This document shows, piece by piece, positions 1 through 9,783 of a stretch of DNA of 40,308 bases. Below the pieces are notes generated by a model. That model searched no databases. It had not been told where the DNA came from and worked only from the letters and a program-made list of their open reading frames with translations. The stretch comes from Ettlia oleoabundans (lineage: Eukaryota; Chlorophyta; Chlorophyceae; Chlamydomonadales): positions 1 to 40,308 of the forward strand of contig JAAMXP010004074.1 in NCBI GenBank assembly GCA_019693395.1. The letters are read 5' to 3'. The translations under genes and the position numbers were made by a program. Position 1 is the first letter of the stretch; every line of letters begins with the position of its first letter.

Positions 1-280
1 GGGGGGGACAGGGTGATGCATGTGGAGGTGGTGGCGTCGTGCGTGTGTGGGGGGGCAATGGCGTGCTGCAGTGCAGTGCAAAGCCATGTGCGCTCCCGTC
101 GACAGCATACAGTGCCATGTGGCCCACACTGGCTGGACTGCTGCCTGATGCCTAGTTGTTGTTTGTGCTGTCGGCTGGTTGCATCTTCTACAAGCCTTCC
201 CGCCTGCACTCCTAGCCTCACACTCACCCGACGGCCCCCCTGTTTTCTTGCCTGCCCGCCACATTCCACCTTGATTGCAG
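1..280 (+). other. Probable intron of the partial dehydrogenase gene
   Basis: This G/T-rich and then C/T-rich stretch precedes the first recognisable exon and ends in a pyrimidine tract with TTGATTGCAG at 271-280, a good splice acceptor. I see no peptide resembling the upstream part of a short-chain dehydrogenase (no TGxxxGIG motif), so it is most simply intron. The true 5' end of the gene is outside the window. Confidence 0.55.
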
Positions 281-1258
281 CTACTCTACCTGGCCCGCAT
301 ATGGGCAAAGCAAGCTGTCCAATGCACTGTTTGCCAGAGAGCTGGCCCGCAGGTCAGCCAACAATGCCCCACTATAACCCATCATGTTTGAAAGCGGCAG
401 CAGTGCGGTACAGCCGTGTTCTGTGCCCTGCTGCCGTTGTACTGCCATTTTTGTGTACCCAAGGTCGTCCAGCTGTGCAGAGCCGCTTGCAAGATGCAGC
501 ATACACCACCAACATGTATGGGCATGTACCACTATTATCGCTTGGCTGGGTCGCAACACCGAGGTCACCATCCGATTGGCTGTTTGTTGTTGTACAATGT
601 TCCTGTCCAGGCAGCACGAGTTGCATCCTCTGTACTGCAGGATGTCTGAAGAGGGCGTGCCTGTGGCGGCGTTTTCCGTTCATCCTGGTTTTATCGACAC
701 ACCGCTGAGGTGAGCTCCCTTGGGGTCTATAACATGGAAGGGGAGGAGGCGGCAGAAGGGAAACACCGCAGCTGTGTGCGATTAATATGGGAGTGGCACA
801 TGTGAAGCAGAGGCATCAGGCAGATCTGGCTTCTCGTCACCCTCACATCCTACAGCCCCCACCAATTTGCCTCTTCATTTCTCCCACCGCTGCCCCTCCG
901 GCACTTGGTACCTGTCCCTTGCAGCCGCCACATGTCTGGTGGCAGCGCTCTGCGCCTCATCTGGCGCACTATCTCCTCCGTGCCTGGGCTGCCAGGGCTC
1001 ATGGGCTCCAAGACAGTACCACAAGGCGCAGCCACCACCCTCTACGCCTGCCTGGCCCCCGAGCTGGCTGATCACTCTGGGGAGTACCTGGCTGACTGCC
1101 AAGTGGGGCGCCTGGCTGGCGGCCTGTGGGGCAGGAGATTCTGTCGGCCCAGCAAGCTGGCGCAGGACGATGAGCTGGCACGGCGGCTGTGGGAGACTAC
1201 AGAAAAGATGATCACAGAAGCACTGCAGCGGGAGGGCCAGCAGCAGGAAAAGAAGTGA
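281..1258 (+). CDS. Short-chain dehydrogenase/reductase, C-terminal part (5' end outside window)
   Basis: Exons at 281-352, 641-709 and 925-1258 join in frame (each junction splits a codon after two bases) and end at TGA 1256-1258. The first exon carries the classical SDR catalytic motif as YGQSK (Tyr-x-x-x-Lys), followed by a helix of the form LSNALFAREL. The second carries the conserved HPGFIDT turn (usual form HPG-x-x-x-T) that closes over the nicotinamide. The last exon holds the variable substrate-binding segment and a GEYLADC motif typical of the retinol dehydrogenase / WWOX / TIC32-like branch. It ends in a charged tail rich in Gln, Glu and Lys. The Rossmann nucleotide-binding half is missing because it lies left of the window. 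Expected reaction: NAD(P)-dependent oxidation or reduction of a carbonyl or alcohol. The substrate cannot be told from this fragment. Confidence 0.88.
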
Positions 1259-1704
1259 GGTGGAGCACTGCCATCAACCACTTGTACCACAGGAGTGTAG
1301 GAACTGCAAAGCCTTCCCAGTTATATGTGCTATGACAGGCTACCTCTGACTTAGCCTTCTGTGACCCTCTGTACCATTGTTGGGCCAAAGCACCTGTGTC
1401 AGCTATCGCTGACAACTGAATGAACACACCCCCATTCGACACAATGCATGGGGCCTTTTGTTGCTGTTGCTCCTCCGCCTTTGCCCTTGCCAATTCGTGA
1501 GGTTTCCCTTCCACTGTAAAGCACCGCCAATGGGAGAAATACAGGTGGGCAATGCTACAACCACATGCTGGGATTTTTGGCCAGGAAGTCACAACTCCCA
1601 CGGTGCAAATTGAGAGCAAATTGAGATAAATCAAAGAGCCATCAAACGGCCACTGGGCTGCACACAGCTTGCTGGAGGTGCCACGGCACGTGGGCACAGC
1701 GTGG
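1259..1704. other. Convergent 3' region between the dehydrogenase and DNAJC17 genes
   Basis: This 446-bp stretch separates two gene ends that face each other, and I find no coding exon. A TGTAA at 1515-1519, 257 bp after the dehydrogenase stop, is the only good plus-strand poly(A) candidate. I saw no TTACA (minus-strand TGTAA) for the DNAJC17 tail. Confidence 0.6.
1515..1519 (+). terminator. Candidate TGTAA polyadenylation signal for the dehydrogenase gene
   Basis: TGTAA is the main poly(A) signal known in green algae such as Chlamydomonas. This copy lies 257 bp after the stop codon in otherwise non-coding sequence. A five-base match is weak evidence alone; the position is what supports it. 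Confidence 0.4.
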
Positions 1705-4077
1705 CTAGCTGCCCCCCTCCTCTCGCTCCATCTCTTCTATGAGCCGCCGCCGTTCTGCCGCCTGCCGCATCTTTGCCAGGGTGGCATTTTCCAGCCCGCC
1801 ATTGAGCGCCGCCACAGCTGAGGCTGAGGAGGCTGAGGTGTGGAAGGATGAGAAGCTGCCAAAGGTGGCGGGAGCTGCGCTGCCTCCGCCGCTGCTGACC
1901 CCTGCTGCCTGCTGCTGAGTGGCTGCTGGCTGCTGGCCACCGCCTGCTGCACCAAACAGCGGACGGCTGGCGTTGCTGGCACCGACTGTGGCAGCTGCGC
2001 TGGGGAACAGCGAGGCTGCAGGATGCTGCTGCTGAGCCACGCCGCTGCTTGGCATTGCCCACGCAGCAAACAGCGGTGCAGCTGGCCGCATGGGTGCGCT
2101 GCTCCTTGGTCCTGACCCTGCTGCGGGTGCCCCAGCTGCAAATGCGGGGGCAGAGGCTGCCTGCCGCATGCGCGGTGCACCCGGGAACACGGCAGCAGCA
2201 GGGCGCAAATCATCTGCCGCAGCTGCCGCAGCAGGGCTATGCGAGCCGCCCTCCGTGTCCTCCCCAATGCCGCCGCCTACTGCCGCTGCCCTGTTGAAAG
2301 GCACCACCAGCAGCGGGTTGGTGAGAGGTCCGTTGACGGCAGCTGTCGACGCTGCTGCAGCAGCCACAGTCGCCATTACAACCAGTGCACTGCCCTTGCG
2401 CTTCTTGCCCTCCCTCAGCACAACATCTTCCACTGGGCCGTGAGCTGCAAAGATCTGCCGCAACTGCGCCGCGCTGTACTCCCCATCCTGAGACAAATAA
2501 AGAGAACACAATAGCAATGAGTGGACGGCTTGTCGCACACAGAAGGGGGGGGTGTTTATTCAGCAGGGCGCGAAAATCAGATGCCCCCCAAAATCAGGGC
2601 ACTGCCCACGGGACAGCACATACGCAGCCACAGCCCAAGCACAGGCACAGCGCGTCCCAGCCCAACCACTTCTCTCAACCCAGCCAAAGCCTACCCCACC
2701 CCACAACCTCACCTTTCTCGACCAGGAAACCTTGAGGGTGCGGCTCAGGCGCTCTCGTAGCTCCTCACTCATCAACCCATGAGCCCCTGCTACAGCGGCA
2801 CTTACATCGCTACCTCCTCCCGCGCCGCCAGCACCAGCATTGCTGCCCGCGCCCTGCTGCTCCTCTGCCACGGCAGCTGCGGCTGCTGCCTGGGCGGCAC
2901 GCTGCTCGGCGGCCTTCTTGGCCGCCCGCTCTGCTGCCTGCCGCCGCAGCCGCTCCATCTCGGCGTGCAGCTTGGCGCGTGCCGTCTCCTCCTGCGCCGC
3001 CCGGACACCAGGACACATAGCCGGCACACTTTGTATCACACCCATTGAGGTTTGATAGAACCAACATGACACTTCAGGCATGTATGAGACTGAAGGAGGT
3101 GAACTTCACAGCCCTGAGTTGGCCCGTGGCCGTGCAGGTATGGCACCTGTGCACCACCCAAGCAACATGACAGGGCAAGCATCCCTGACAGCAGCCAACC
3201 CGTGCAAGCAGCACTGCCTACCTGAGTACGAGCTGCCTCCCATCCCTTCTCCCGCCGCTCCAGTTCTTCCATCATGCGCCGCCGCTTCTCGTCGTGCCCC
3301 GCCAGCCGCTCCGCGCGCACAGCCTTGGCCCTGCAGGTTGCGCAGTGTGGGTTTAGGGAACAAACTGCATCAACTACATATTAGTTGCCGACCAGGTGAA
3401 CTGAAGGCAAGCAAGCACCCAATCGTGCCTCTCTTGTCTCAATGCAAAACACACCCCACCGAGCAGCTACCAAGCAGCAAAAGCAACCTCCGCCTGCCCG
3501 CTGCAGTAGCCGACTGCTTTGCAGGGCATGCCCATCTCTTCACCGCTGCAGGCACTGCTGCTGGGGAACGGCCCACGCTGCCACAGGATGCATTGAGCTG
3601 ACATGCAGCGCATTGAACGCACTTGAGCAGAGCATCGAGAGCGGCTCGTGCCTCCTTGTCAAGCAGCAAGTCGTAAGCTTTCTGCAGTGCCGCAAACTCA
3701 TCCGCCGCCGCCGGGTTGTCTGGGTTCTTGTCGGGATGCCTCACGAGTGCCAGCTTGCGATATGCCTGCAGGTAGGGAAGAGGAGGGTGCTAGCAGGTAT
3801 GCAAGGGTAAGGTATAACAATGCAGCAGCCATGATGTGGGCAAGCAAGCAACAAGCATGGGACATAGCAGCATACGCCAGGCCGCAGCGGACACAAATGC
3901 CACAACTCCGCCCACTGCCAACTACAGAATGATTCAACAATAGAACTGCCCAGATGTCAAGTTTTCTGCCAAATGGACAGCAAGAGTCAACAACCGCCAG
4001 AGCACCTTTTTGATCTCCGCTTCTGTGGCTGCCGGCCCCTGCTCCAGCCCCAGCAGTTGGTAGGCATTCTCCTCCAT
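1705..4077 (-). CDS. DNAJC17: DNAJC17-like J-domain/RRM splicing-associated protein
   Basis: Minus-strand exons 4077-4006, 3765-3623, 3330-3222, 2991-2713 and 2487-1705 join in frame to give 461 residues. Residues 1-70 are a J domain: [12 protein letters not shown] opening, then [16 protein letters not shown] with the Hsp70-stimulating HPD at 34-36. Residues 72-200 are a charged Arg/Glu/Lys/Ala helical region. About 202-275 form an RRM-like fold beginning [13 protein letters not shown] and including [10 protein letters not shown]. The rest is Ala/Ser/Pro/Gln-rich with a last charged helix ([14 protein letters not shown]). The order J domain, coiled coil, RRM is specific to DNAJC17 and its fungal relative Cwf23, which work with the late spliceosome. 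The Ala/Gln-rich C-terminus makes it longer than the animal protein. The start is the first ATG of the J-domain exon; the frame stays open upstream, so a few more N-terminal residues are possible. It is divergent with the coiled-coil gene at 4640. Confidence 0.9.
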
Positions 4078-4639
4078 CCTGTCCAGCCGCCGGTTCAACA
4101 AGACCTTGGTGCTGTCAACTGTCCAACACCTAGAGGGCTGGCAGCTAAACCACTCTTTTTATGCTTCCTACTGAAAAAGGCAACTAACAGCTGTCTGTTG
4201 TAATGTGAAAGTAGAACTGCAGGCCAGGTGGAAGCAAGTTGGCGTGGTGGGGGGTGGCGGAAGCGCAACCGTCTGCGACGGTGATGGCGGTGGCACATTT
4301 GAGCTGCAGCATTGGAGGCCGGGTGGGAGACAAGCAGAGTTTTGAATGCGGTGGTAGCTTATCTACGAAGCGAGAGTCCCGCAAGCACGCGCTAGAAGAT
4401 GGACTTGGTGGCACCAACCTGCGCGGCAGCTCAGTTGGCACGGACCATCATAGGGAAAGCTGAAGTAGGGTACTGTGACGTCGTTGGCGCACTGAAAACC
4501 ACCCAGTTCTTCATGCAACATGCACAGCATTCACAGCACGCCATTCATTCGACAGGCGCGTGTGCCCACTTTTGCCTCTACATTGCGACACAGCATACCA
4601 ACACAGTGTTTTCAGTATTGTAGAGGAACCAATACAACA
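4078..4639. promoter_or_regulatory. Shared upstream region of DNAJC17 (-) and coiled-coil gene (+)
   Basis: The two start codons point away from each other across 562 bp with no convincing exon, so both promoters must lie here. A TGACGTC at 4476-4482 is a palindromic ACGT-core element of the kind bound by bZIP factors. No clear TATA box was seen. Any regulatory role is inferred from position and motif only. Confidence 0.5.
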
Positions 4640-6063
4640 ATGCCCCTCCCCCGCGTCGCACGTCGGGCCAAGCAGCTTTTTAGCCGGCACTCCATTAGCG
4701 ATAAGGGTGAGCCGCTTGCTCCAATGCGCTACGCGGACTTTTTCGGGTGCAGCCGCCCAGCGATCTAAAGGCGCGAGCGCTTGGCCGAATTGCGTGCAGG
4801 TGTTGCGGCCGTGGTGCTGGGAGAGCTGGACGCAAACTGCAACCTGAAGAAGGGCCTTAACGGCGCCCCTTCCAAGCCAACAGACGGCTGGACCATCAAG
4901 GTCAGCTGCGCACAGCTGGTGATGCCGGTGCTGGGTGTGCGCCCAAGGGAAAGTGCCCTGAAGTTTACAGTCCCCGTCTTGCCTTGCTGCCGTAGGCCCT
5001 GCTCAATTCTCCAAGGAGGGCAGCAGGCGCCGCAACTGCGCAGGTCCTGCGCCCGCTGGCGGCGGCGGTGCGCCCGTTGCGGTGGCGGCAGCAGCCGGCT
5101 CCAGCGGCCATTCCAGAAGACTTTAAGCTGGCAAGCGGCAGCCAGTCAACGGCATTGGAAGGGCTTGATGGTCTGCTGGATGCCTGCAGTAATGACCCGC
5201 TGCTGCTTGTAGAAAGCCTGAATGCCATGCTGGCAGCAGACGACCTACAGAACTTGCGCAGCCACAGCTGGCAGTTGCAGCAGCTGCTACACACACACGG
5301 TGGCCCCTCCCGCCAACAGTCTCACAGCGATTCCCTGGAGGCCAAGCTGGCAGCGGTGGTGGCTGAACTGGTGGCAGTGCGGCATAAAGCGCAGCAGCAG
5401 GCAATGCTGCTGGCGGAGTGCCACGTGTGCTCTGCAGACATGCGGCGGCAGCTGCAGGAGGCACAGGCGCGGCTGATGCACTGCCAGGAGGAGACTGCGA
5501 TGGTGGAGCAGCGGGAGGCTGAAGTGAGGGAAGTGGCCTTGCAGGAGGACAGGGAGATGGAGCAGCAGGTAGGTGACACGGCATTGTGATGCGGTGGCAG
5601 TACTTACCGCGTTAAGTGGGGTGGGGCTACAACCGCTATGAAGTTGGATGTAAGGGAGGATGCGGCATTGAATATTCGAGAGCCAAGTGCCAAGAATGCT
5701 GCTCCCGTCCCAAACCATGCCCATACCATGCTGCATTAGTCAGCCGTTGCAGTTTGCCGGGCAACTTATGTGCCGCAAACTCATCACATCTCACCCCTAC
5801 CCCGGCAGATCAACGCGCTGCATTGGATGCTGCTGGACCTGCACACCTCCACCACCAGTCAGCAGACGCAGCTGCGGCATGCCACAGAGGTAGCGCAGCG
5901 CCGAGCAGCCCAGACTGAGGCGGCGGCCTGGCAGCGGGTGGAGGCTGGGGCCGAATGGAAGTGCCGCTTTGAGCGCATGGCGGAGACCCACATGCCGCTG
6001 ACGTTTGAGGAGGAGCAACAAAGGGCTCAGTGGATGCTCAAGTACAAAAACAGGGTCTGCTGA
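4640..6063 (+). CDS. Uncharacterised coiled-coil protein
   Basis: Exons 4640-4706, 4800-4900, 4996-5568 and 5809-6063 join in frame to 331 residues and end at TGA 6061-6063. The first intron (GTGAGC ... GTGCAG, 93 bp) removes an in-frame TAA at 4766. The N-terminus is basic (MPLPRVARRAKQLFSR). It is followed by a short domain with VAAVVLGELDANCNLKKGL, a Pro/Arg/Ala linker, and an acidic leucine-rich helical stretch near residues 95-135. From about 140 to the end there are long heptad-like helices rich in Gln, Glu, Ala and Leu (for example LEAKLAAVVAELVAVRHKA and LQEAQARLMHCQEE), ending FEEEQQRAQWMLKYKNR. I do not recognise the family. The composition fits a scaffold, centrosomal, ciliary or vesicle-tethering protein, but nothing decides between these. 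The nearby STPGR gene is suggestive context only. Confidence 0.8.
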
Positions 6064-6511
6064 GCCCGCTGCTAGACAACGCATGCTGGGCAGTCAATTC
6101 AAGTGTTGTCAGTCATCCCTCTGTTGTTGGCTTGAACACTTCGCACATGTGCCTGCCTGCTGTAATGTACTATATATCGTGGCCGAGTTCATCTTGTGCT
6201 TCAAAGTCTCCCCAAGCTATCCCATGAGCTTGACCGAAGACAACGCATCCCTGTTCTCAACCTATGCAAGCACTTGTGCCTGTTTGTTAAAGCTTGGGCA
6301 ACTTGGGAAACAAATGCTGACTTTCCATTATATACCCACAGTTTTGCTGTTGTGTATATGCCTATTGTAGCTTGGAGTCCGTGCCTGCATCTATGACTCC
6401 ACATTGTTTAGGTTGACTTACTACTGCCCAATCGCCTTGGACAGCCCCATGCATCATGGCTGCCCAGCTCCCAACCCCTGTAACTGATTCTCTAGCAACA
6501 ACAAACTGAGT
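6064..6511. other. Convergent 3' region, coiled-coil gene (+) and STPGR gene (-)
   Basis: This 448-bp stretch between two converging stops has no exon that I can support. It is less GC-rich than its flanks and holds one good plus-strand poly(A) candidate (TGTAA 6161-6165). Confidence 0.6.
6161..6165 (+). terminator. Candidate TGTAA polyadenylation signal for the coiled-coil gene
   Basis: TGTAA occurs 98 bp after the stop at 6063, a reasonable 3' UTR length, in an AT-richer patch. Motif and position only. Confidence 0.45.
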
Positions 6512-9265
6512 TTATGCGTAGTAGGCACCTGCAATGGTATCAAGCAGCAGCACGCGGTCATGTCTATCCTTAAACCGCTCCCTTGCAAGTCATCAGCATC
6601 ATGCTCCACAATGCAGCATCGTGCACTGGTGCCCCCTGGCACTTGGGCAGCACACCCCACATGGTGAGGGCAACCCACCCTTGAACCCTGCTCCTCTGTT
6701 TCAACCCAAGCAATACCTCCATGGGCTCAGACAAGTTGGCAGCTGCTGCCCACCTGGTCCCGGCACATCTGAGGCATGCTCCACCAGGCGTTTGGAGTTG
6801 CCAAAGCCCACACCAGCGCCGCTGGACTTGGTGGACAAAATCTGGCGCCCCATGCTGCTGGTGGGGCCGGCGGTGATGGGGCCGGGGCTGCAGACAGAAG
6901 GGGTGCACATTTCCGCATCAGCAACCCAAGCTTTGCCTGCCCTCTACACGTAGCATGCCAGCTGAGTAGGTGGTCTGCCTCAGCGCATGCTCAGCCAAGA
7001 GGCACATTGGCGTGTGCTGCTGACTATACAGCTGGTACTGCAGGTGGTGGGCAGTTCGCTGGCCCCCATATTCAATCCACCTTCCTGACAGGCTGCAGCG
7101 CTGCCATCATCATCAGCCCAGACGCAGCCACCTGGGCATGGGGGGGAGGCAGCTCTGGTGACGCTTACCTGCAGGTGCCGTAGCTGCCCTTCTCGTGCTC
7201 GGCGCTGATGAAGATCTTGGCCTCCTTGTCGCGAGTGCTGGTGCCAAACTTAATGGTGGGGCTGTTGCGCAGCGTGGATGCCGACTGCACCCAACGGTCA
7301 GTTGGAAGCAGGGTCGGTGGAGCAAACCAGGAGGCAAGAAAAGTGTGCATGTAGTACTGTACCCCTGCAGTGCCAGAACACAAACTCACCAATGCCGCAC
7401 TGTCACAGCTCTTGCCAATGCTGCTGGGGACGTTGTAGGCTCCAGCTCCAGGCTGCAGAGGAAGGAGGAGGGTGGCAAACACGGCAGTTGAATCGAGCAA
7501 TCGCCGCCCACAGCTGCTGTCTGTTCTATCGTCGCCCTGTCACACGCCCTCCCAGCTGCAAAGGCATCAGCTGCAACAGCTGGTGCAAACCACAAGTCGC
7601 AGAAACATCTCCCGTAACCACAGGCTGCTGCCGGCGCTGCAAGCCAGGTTCCCGCTCACCTTCTGCGCTGCCTCCCGCACGTCGTTGTCCACAAAGCGCT
7701 GCCCGCGCGGCATCACGAACACCCCCGCGCTCTTCTTGGTGGACAGCTGCAGGCAGGCGGGGGAGGTAGCAGACAGGGCGCTTGTCAGACAAAAAAATTG
7801 TTGGTGGCTTGTTGATAAAATATCCTGGCAACATTGATGGGCTACACATGCCGTACAAGATGATGTACCAGCAGGGAACGCCTGGGGTGGTTTGCAAGGG
7901 GTAGTGTGGCATGATCCTGTACCAGGCTTGCTCCGCCTCACCTGTTGCCTGCCCAGTGCAGTGGGGATGGTGTACGCGGGTCCAGGGCTGTCCACGCCCA
8001 CCTGCGCAGGGAAAAAGAGCGCAGGGGGGCAAGAGCATGACCCATACCAACATGCTTCGTTCAGGGCTGAGTTAAGACGCCCACATGACGCAAACCATCG
8101 TGCCCAGTACTGCCGACAGGCTCAGGCGCTGACCTGGCACTTCTCGTGCTCTGAGCTGATGAACAGGCGGTTGGCCTGGTCGCGGTTGCCAGATCCAAAC
8201 TTCATGCGCGGCGCACTCGCCCGTGTTGACTCAACTGTGTCGCCTGCAGCAGCAGGAACACAGTTGAAAGCAGTAGTATGAGGGCCAAGCGCCCTTTAGG
8301 GCATTGCTGGCCATGCTAAAAAATATGGAATTTTAGGGTTGCACAAGCAAAGGGGTGGAATGAAGCCCAGGCCCTGCTTTTGGGCATGCTCATTACATCT
8401 GATTGGGGCTCCTGTGGAGACCCCCTCCCAGGCTGGCAGCACCATCAGGGACTGCCTCCCAATGCCTGATATGTGCATATGTGCTGATGCCCTGGTGGCG
8501 CATTCCCAGTGCTGTGCTGGGTTCGGTAATGCACGCCATCCCTCTCATGCTGGATTGCTGGAGTGCTCAGCCTGCACCCTGCCACCCACCAATGGCGCTC
8601 TTCACTTTGTAGGCACCCGGTCCCGGTGCATCATTCTTCACTGCCATGCTGGGCCGCTTGCCAGTGCCAAACCGCACACGCGGTGGTGAGGCCACAGTGC
8701 TCAGCACTTGCTTCTCGATAGTGCTCTGCACAGGGAGTGCAGTGAAGGTGGAATTGCAGGCTGGCTTTGCAGCGGCACTTGAAACAGGCAGATGCCAGGT
8801 GAGAGCATGGGCCTCCATTCCCCTTGATGGTCGCTGAGAGCCAAGCCTGCAGGGCTGTTGTTGCGACCATACTTCCTGAACCACGCGTTGCAAGCGCACC
8901 GGAATGGCGTAGCATGCGCCCAGCGGGTTGTCTATGTTGCCGCGTGCCCGAGCCTGCGCCCTATCCACCTCAGCGCTGATAAACTGCTTCTGGTAGGCGT
9001 CACTGGAGCTGCTGCCAAAGCCAGCTGCGGGTGATGAGAGCTTGTTAGACGTGGGCTGCAAAAGCAAGAAGTACGTGATGTAAAGGTGAACCTGTAGAAG
9101 CACCAAAGGGTAGATGTACACCTCCCAAGTCGGGATGGACTCCTCGAGCTACCGCTGACACCAAAACGCGGCAGAGGCCTCACTGCCCTCACGTGCCTGC
9201 TCGCCGAAGCCGCTGCGCAAGCTGCGGACGGCCCAGTTCTTGCCAGGCGACGCTGGGTGCATCAT
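6512..9265 (-). CDS. STPGR (SHIPPO) repeat protein, axonemal/microtubule type
   Basis: Ten small minus-strand exons (9265-9193, 9024-8900, 8725-8590, 8243-8134, 8001-7942, 7746-7660, 7452-7390, 7284-7169, 6887-6754, 6528-6512) join in frame to 306 residues. Sperm-tail PG-rich repeats are clear: DAPGPGAYKV (98-107), DSPGPAYTIP (near 152-161), PGAGAYNVPSSIG (198-210), SPGPITAG (257-264) and the terminal VPGPGAYYA. Degenerate copies occur earlier (NPLGACYAIP, 57-66). Between them a second module recurs three times around FIS(A/S)E at 39-43, 139-143 and 243-247, the last two preceded by KFG and followed by HEK. Such proteins (ODF3/CIMAP-like, many flagellar-associated proteins) bind microtubules, often inside doublets. 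The last exon is only 17 nt and completes the final repeat. The start was chosen at the first of two adjacent ATGs (9265); exon 1 ends at C|GTGAGG. Function is inferred from the family. Confidence 0.88.
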
Positions 9266-9783
9266 AATGATGTGAAAGCTGCAGCATGAGGGGCTCAGAG
9301 AGGGACTAATTACAAGGGACTGACCAGAATACGGCGGCCGCCTGAACTTTCTGAGGGGCAGCAGCAGACAGCGATGAGTCCTCTGAGGAGCCTTGACGGC
9401 CTTCAATGATGTCACTCGCGCTGCGAAAACCCCCAACAAGCCCAGTCTGATCGCGCCGCTAAGCGACTGCCCATCCCTTGGACGTGCGAGGCGGGCGGTC
9501 AGAACTTTCCCAGAGGGCGGCATGCCTCGCCTGCTATTTGTTGAATTGATTCGGTGCTATAACGCTCACTCCGCCAATCGTATACACCGGCCCGCCAAAA
9601 TGAATAGGACGGTGGAGGCCACAACACTAACTTTAGCGAGTCAATCGCGAATGTGACCGCACAATCAAAGCGGCCAAACGCCTGCCGGAACGAGATCCCG
9701 GCAACCAGGGGAGCCTGTCGGCCGCCGCCGCTGACGTGGCAGTTGAGGCGCTTGAGGCAGCCAGCTGCGACTACAGTTGACAA
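9266..9783 (-). promoter_or_regulatory. Region upstream of the STPGR gene and downstream of ENGase
   Basis: Both flanking genes read leftward, so this 518-bp stretch holds the ENGase 3' UTR and the STPGR promoter. On the minus strand, TTTTGGCGGG (9591-9600) fits the plant E2F site WTTSSCSS. A CCAAT-type element in CGCCAATCG lies at 9572-9580 on the plus strand. A minus-strand TGTAA (9310-9314) lies 470 bp beyond the ENGase stop, rather far for a poly(A) signal. No exon is supported. Confidence 0.4.

Noticed and set aside
4766..4768. In-frame TAA between two open stretches of the coiled-coil gene, looking like stop readthrough or recoding
   Set aside because: A normal intron 4707-4799 (GTGAGC ... 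GTGCAG) removes it and keeps phase, giving KGVAAVVLGEL. No recoding is needed.
9393..9656. Small plus-strand frame in the STPGR upstream region
   Set aside because: No conserved motif and no splice partners; it overlaps likely regulatory sequence.
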